Shown piece after piece: positions 60,771-64,000 of a DNA stretch of 64,000 nt. The stretch lies in the NCBI RefSeq assembly GCF_002807035.1, contig NZ_NIUC01000004.1:1-64000 (forward strand), given 5' to 3'. Positions within the stretch are counted from its first letter, which is position 1. Each line of letters starts with the position of its first letter. The notes under the pieces are model-generated. The model did no database searches. It had not been told where the DNA came from and was given only the letters and a program-made list of their open reading frames with translations. Position numbers and translations under genes: made by a program. This DNA is from Algoriphagus formosus. Lineage in GTDB: Bacteria; Bacteroidota; Bacteroidia; Cytophagales; Cyclobacteriaceae.

Positions 60771-63074
60771 TTATTGGGTTGATTTTAAATTAAATGGTAA
60801 TCTTAATCCGAAAGTAATATTTCTACCTATCATGTTCAAGCCCAGGGGCTTAGTGACTGACAAGTGGTCAATATAGGTCTCATTGGCCAGGTTGCTTCCC
60901 GCAATGAATAGATCCAAGTCTTGTTTTCCTAGGGGTAGGCTTGCCCCGAGTCTTGCATTGAGTAAAGTATAAGCAGGGGTGCTAGCCTCATTTTGGCCAG
61001 TTCGAGATTGCTCAAAGAAGTTCATGACTTCTATGGAGAAGAATGGCCTCTTGAAAGGGCCAATTTGGTTTTGTTGAAATTTCACTTCTCCAGTCAATCT
61101 ATCCTGAGGCGTAAAGGTAGGATGCTCAATACCTTCCAAATTATTTTTGATATCCGCCCGAATCATGCTGTAACTACCATGAACGCCTATCCATGTGACT
61201 GGATGTATATCCAGTGCAATTTCCCCTCCATACAGGTTTGCATCATCTTGTACATGTTGGAATATTTTTCCGCCTCCAATAGGAGCATCTTCATTCGTCA
61301 TCACTAAATAGATATAATTGTCTATTGTATTGAAAAAGGGAGCGATATTTAAAGTTGCCCACTGAGTGTGTAAATGGTAGGTGAAATCGATCTGGTAATT
61401 GCTTTGAGCATCTAAATCTGGATCACCTCTTTCAAATCTGCCTCCGTGAATTCCATTTTGTGTAAGCTCAGGAATGTTTGGTGACCTGAATCCCCTTGCA
61501 ATGTTGGCTTTGAAAAACTGGTTTTCAGTAAAGTTGTAGATTAGCCCTACTGAGCCGTTGATGTTATTATAGGTATTATCAACTTCAAATCGATCAGTAT
61601 TTTCTGTGGCTACCGGAAAAGATTTCATGTTTCGGTAATCATATCGCAATCCGGAAGTAAGAATGATGTTTTCTGAAAGCTGAAAATCTCCTATTGCATA
61701 GAAACCTAGGTCATTGATTTTTGCATCAGGCATAGGGATGTTAGCTTTTTCTTCATCAGCTTCATTATTGATTATTGCCCCATTTATCCCAAAAATGAAA
61801 TTATTGTCACCTGAAGGCATGATAAACTTCGTGTTGTAGGTAAGCGTATTTAGCTGCATGGAAGTTACAGTAGGTGTTAGTAACTCACCTTGAGGGTTAA
61901 TCCCTCCAGCCACAAGCTCCCTGATATTGGACTGGTATCCCAAATCAACGCTTAATGTGTTTTTTCCTAGAAATACAGTATTGTTGGAGGTTATTAAATG
62001 GTTTTGCAGATCTTGATACCATACTTCATTTTTTCGGTCTTCGATCAATAACCTTGAGGCTAAAGGACTGGAAAAAAGATTGATTTGTGGCTGATTCTGA
62101 ATTCCATACTTCGCGTCTGTAAAGTTATAGTTGAGCGTGAAAAGCCCCCGATCTGAGCGGAAACCAGAATTGAAATTCAGGTTTCCTTCATTTAACCTGG
62201 TATTATCAACGATATTTTTGTCTCCATCTGTGAAGTCTTTATGAGACTTAATACTTCCTCTGAATCCGAAAAAGAACTTATCCAAACCAATTCGAAGACC
62301 TAGACTATTGAGTAATCCATTAGTATTGGAGTGATACTGCGAAATGATATCTCCATCAATGCTGTTTGGCTTGGCTGGACGCTCCCTGATGACATTGACC
62401 ACTCCTGCTACTGCATCCGAACCATACTGAAGAGAAGCGGGTCCTTTGAGGATTTCGATATGGGAAGCAGTGTATTCATCGACTAGAAATGGATGATTGG
62501 ACGAAAATTGAAAAGCTTCCTGCTTGATTCCATTATTCAGAAGAACCAAATTGGTATTGGAGAGTCCTCGGATAATCGGTTGACCTCCTCCCAATCCGAA
62601 GCTTGAAAAATAGACCCCGGGTGTTCTGGAGATTGATCGGGTCAGCGTAGGCTCACCAAAGCTCACCATTTCTTCTTTCCTGACCACTTCGATAGGATAG
62701 GGGACTTCATCTTTTTCCTTCATAAAACCTGCCGTGATAGTGATTTCTTCAAGTTCAAGCGGGGATTCTTCCAATTGAATATCGAGCGAATATTCAGTGG
62801 AAACTTCCGGTTGGAATTCTATGGTCCTGACCTGGGTTCGATAGCCAACATAAGTGAATTCTAAGGTGACTACCTTTAGGTTTGAAGGTACATTAACTTG
62901 ATAGCTGCCATCTGCTTGACTTACAGCTCCTGATTGATTTTGGTATAAAAGCACATTGACGCCGGATAATGGCAACCCTTCGAGGTCGGTGATTTTGCCT
63001 TTGATTAGGTTTTGAGCCTGAATCTGAAAAAAGGCTACTGAAAGGATAAGGAGGAGAAATAGCTTTCTAAACAT
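60771..63074 (-). CDS. TonB-dependent outer-membrane receptor
   Basis: I start at ATG 63074, directly before the signal peptide (MFRKLFLLLILSVAFFQIQAQ); the open frame upstream has no signal-like start. The product has 767 residues: a carboxypeptidase-regulatory-like barrel (about 24-105, IKGKITDLEGLPLSGVNVLL, in parts IKGKITDLEG, LSGVNVLLY), a plug domain (about 115-230, RTPGVYFSSFGLGGGQPIIRG, in parts RTPGVYFSSFG, PIIRGLSNTN) and a 22-strand barrel ending in Phe-rich strands (FGLRLPFNLK). It takes up a metal chelate or similar ligand with TonB energy. No SusD-like partner is present, which argues against glycan uptake. A Fur-like palindrome lies 48 bp upstream. Confidence 0.92.
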   Translation of the reverse strand: MFRKLFLLLILSVAFFQIQAQNLIKGKITDLEGLPLSGVNVLLYQNQSGAVSQADGSYQVNVPSNLKVVTLEFTYVGYRTQVRTIEFQPEVSTEYSLDIQLEESPLELEEITITAGFMKEKDEVPYPIEVVRKEEMVSFGEPTLTRSISRTPGVYFSSFGLGGGQPIIRGLSNTNLVLLNNGIKQEAFQFSSNHPFLVDEYTASHIEILKGPASLQYGSDAVAGVVNVIRERPAKPNSIDGDIISQYHSNTNGLLNSLGLRIGLDKFFFGFRGSIKSHKDFTDGDKNIVDNTRLNEGNLNFNSGFRSDRGLFTLNYNFTDAKYGIQNQPQINLFSSPLASRLLIEDRKNEVWYQDLQNHLITSNNTVFLGKNTLSVDLGYQSNIRELVAGGINPQGELLTPTVTSMQLNTLTYNTKFIMPSGDNNFIFGINGAIINNEADEEKANIPMPDAKINDLGFYAIGDFQLSENIILTSGLRYDYRNMKSFPVATENTDRFEVDNTYNNINGSVGLIYNFTENQFFKANIARGFRSPNIPELTQNGIHGGRFERGDPDLDAQSNYQIDFTYHLHTQWATLNIAPFFNTIDNYIYLVMTNEDAPIGGGKIFQHVQDDANLYGGEIALDIHPVTWIGVHGSYSMIRADIKNNLEGIEHPTFTPQDRLTGEVKFQQNQIGPFKRPFFSIEVMNFFEQSRTGQNEASTPAYTLLNARLGASLPLGKQDLDLFIAGSNLANETYIDHLSVTKPLGLNMIGRNITFGLRLPFNLKSTQ

Positions 63075-63121
63075 CTTGGATAAAAATTTATAGTTATGGG
63101 TTAGGTTTTTATTAGTGTTAT

Positions 63122-63138
63122 TCGCAACATAGTTGCAA
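63122..63138 (-). promoter_or_regulatory. Palindromic operator upstream of the receptor
   Basis: On the minus strand TTGCAAC-TAT-GTTGCGA, 7-bp arms with one mismatch, 48-64 bp before the receptor start. Its form resembles operators of Fur-family metal regulators in Bacteroidota, but I cannot confirm the regulator. Confidence 0.45.
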
Positions 63139-63467
63139 TAAAAACAATGAACCATAATCGTATAAGGACAAAAGTCACATAGTCAGACTTGAAGGGAGGT
63201 TAGATGGTTGTTTCGGAGACGATTATTTGATATTCTTTTAGGCCTTGATCTGAAAAGTATATTTGAGTTCCAATTTCAAGCTCATCAAACGGAAGCAGAG
63301 AACAATGCCATCCTGTATTTAGCTTGTTTGTCCTAGAAGTATGTGCCTAATTATCTAAATCGGTTTTCTGGTATTTAAAAGTAGTATTGAATCTGGTTTC
63401 ATTAGGAGAGATTGTCTACTACATCCAGGATACAATTTTCTATCAAAAAATAGAGCTTAGCCTTAAA
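63139..63467. other. Intergenic stretch without gene
   Basis: No ORF with coding character on either strand and no clear terminator or RNA structure. It lies upstream of the receptor gene and downstream of the small membrane-protein genes (all minus strand), so it holds the receptor promoter region. Confidence 0.5.
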
Positions 63468-63662
63468 CTATTTTTTCAAAAAACTGAAAAGAAGAATCCC
63501 GATACTGAGTATAGTGCAAAAAAATAAGGCAAACTTAGAGTCGCTTTAGGAGGCAATAGTAGCCCCAATTCCAATCCCCAAGATCAAAAAAGCGCCAGCA
63601 ATTGCTAAATACCTTTTGGGACTGATGGTGAGTTGTCCTATTTTTATTGGTCTCAGTTTCAT
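63468..63662 (-). pseudogene. Small two-span membrane protein split by an in-frame TAA
   Basis: ATG 63662 opens a 38-codon ORF (MKLRPIKIGQLTISPKRYLA, then a span ending GIGATIAS) that stops at TAA 63548-63546. The same frame continues without break through a second hydrophobic span (FALFFCTILSIGILLFSFLKK) to TAG at 63470-63468. The two spans and basic end look like one protein of 64 codons cut by a nonsense codon. The first ORF could still be made as a one-span protein. It starts 17 bp after the neighbouring gene's stop. Confidence 0.5.
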
Positions 63663-63679
63663 ACAGCGCGATTTTTTAT

Positions 63680-63979
63680 TTATTTCTTAGTGAAAAGCCA
63701 TGAGAGTCCATAGAAAGTTAAAGTTAGAAGGCTTGCTATTCCAATACCATAGCTGAACCTCCAAAACCATTGCATGGTTTGGCCCGGACCCTCAAAAGAA
63801 AGATTTCCAACGATTAAAAAGGAAATTGGCACCCAAAGAATCGCTAAAAGAATCAGCAGTTTTAATAAGCCAGCGAGAAAAGTATGAAATAAAGTTCTAG
63901 GCTTTCTTAGGCTTTCCACCCCCCAATAAATCGATAAAGGAAGAGCAATGATTCCTATCCAGGTGATGGGAGTTCCCAT
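63680..63979 (-). CDS. Small multi-span membrane protein at window edge
   Basis: 99 residues from ATG 63979 with three hydrophobic spans (about 5-22, 33-58, 73-95) and a basic end (LFTKK). The frame stays open to the window edge (seven more codons, DAKGEIP), so the true start may lie outside. I recognise no family. The order with the downstream small gene suggests a short operon of membrane proteins. Confidence 0.65.
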   Translation of the reverse strand: MGTPITWIGIIALPLSIYWGVESLRKPRTLFHTFLAGLLKLLILLAILWVPISFLIVGNLSFEGPGQTMQWFWRFSYGIGIASLLTLTFYGLSWLFTKK

Positions 63980-64000
63980 CGGGATTTCCCCTTTGGCATC

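Noticed and set aside
1..64000. CRISPR array, complete tRNA or rRNA gene
   Set aside because: No regularly spaced 25-40 bp direct repeats and no complete cloverleaf or rRNA segment was seen; only the tRNA-end fragments near 6211-6447.

Overview
The window reads as chromosome of a Bacteroidota bacterium, most likely Cytophagales (Cyclobacteriaceae, Algoriphagus-like). This rests on the gene families: 800-residue FtsX/MacB permeases in tandem, GIN-domain (DUF2807) secreted proteins, TIGR02436 four-helix-bundle proteins, a DUF2911 protein, ThuA/sorbosone-dehydrogenase/cytochrome fusions, and weak Shine-Dalgarno signals. Assignment below phylum is inference.

Region 1 (1-6450) is a worn defence island. 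The tail of an IS3-family transposase cuts into mcrB, leaving a 5'-truncated McrB and an intact McrC. Next comes an SF2 helicase whose C-terminus is a leucine-rich-repeat domain, then an unrecognised acidic protein, a C-terminal scrap of a Fic-family gene, several copies of an AAACGNGGGTAAA-type site, and fragments that look like tRNA 3' ends, probably old attachment sites.

Region 2 (6685-7711) holds a small membrane protein and a 1-Cys peroxiredoxin.

Region 3 (7810-35533) is one large ABC-export locus. A histidine kinase and an NtrC-type sigma54 activator face away from a membrane-fusion protein, an ABC ATPase, seven intact FtsX/MacB-type permeases, a permease stub, two GIN-domain secreted proteins, a second ATPase and a TolC-like outer-membrane factor. 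Six intergenic sites carry the same arrangement: a 28-bp element of inverted half-sites (TTGTTCGC/GCGGACAA type), then 87-89 bp downstream a sigma54-like -24/-12 element, then the first gene of a sub-operon. Terminators of the preceding gene often lie between enhancer and promoter. I infer one regulon controlled by the adjacent two-component pair. Two four-helix-bundle genes, each flanked by inverted GA-rich tracts, sit precisely in the gaps between membrane-fusion protein, ATPase and first permease, like inserted cassettes; one carries a nonsense codon.

Region 4 (35594-48801) is housekeeping and metabolism: an EamA transporter, an alpha/beta-hydrolase lipoprotein, a HlyIII-family membrane protein coupled to a sulfurtransferase, a DUF2911 protein, a very large ThuA/dehydrogenase/cytochrome lipoprotein, a lacI-galK pair, a glutaminyl-cyclase/M28-like lipoprotein and cysS. 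Region 5 (48967-52644) has two toxin-antitoxin modules (RelE/ParE type and HicAB) and a lipoprotein between cysS and purH. Region 6 (52854-63979) has a TPR histidine kinase with a LuxR-type response regulator, a MATE-like membrane protein, an aspartoacylase-like protein coupled to a GCS2-CBS protein, a TonB-dependent receptor with a double-cupin lipoprotein, and small membrane proteins at the window edge.
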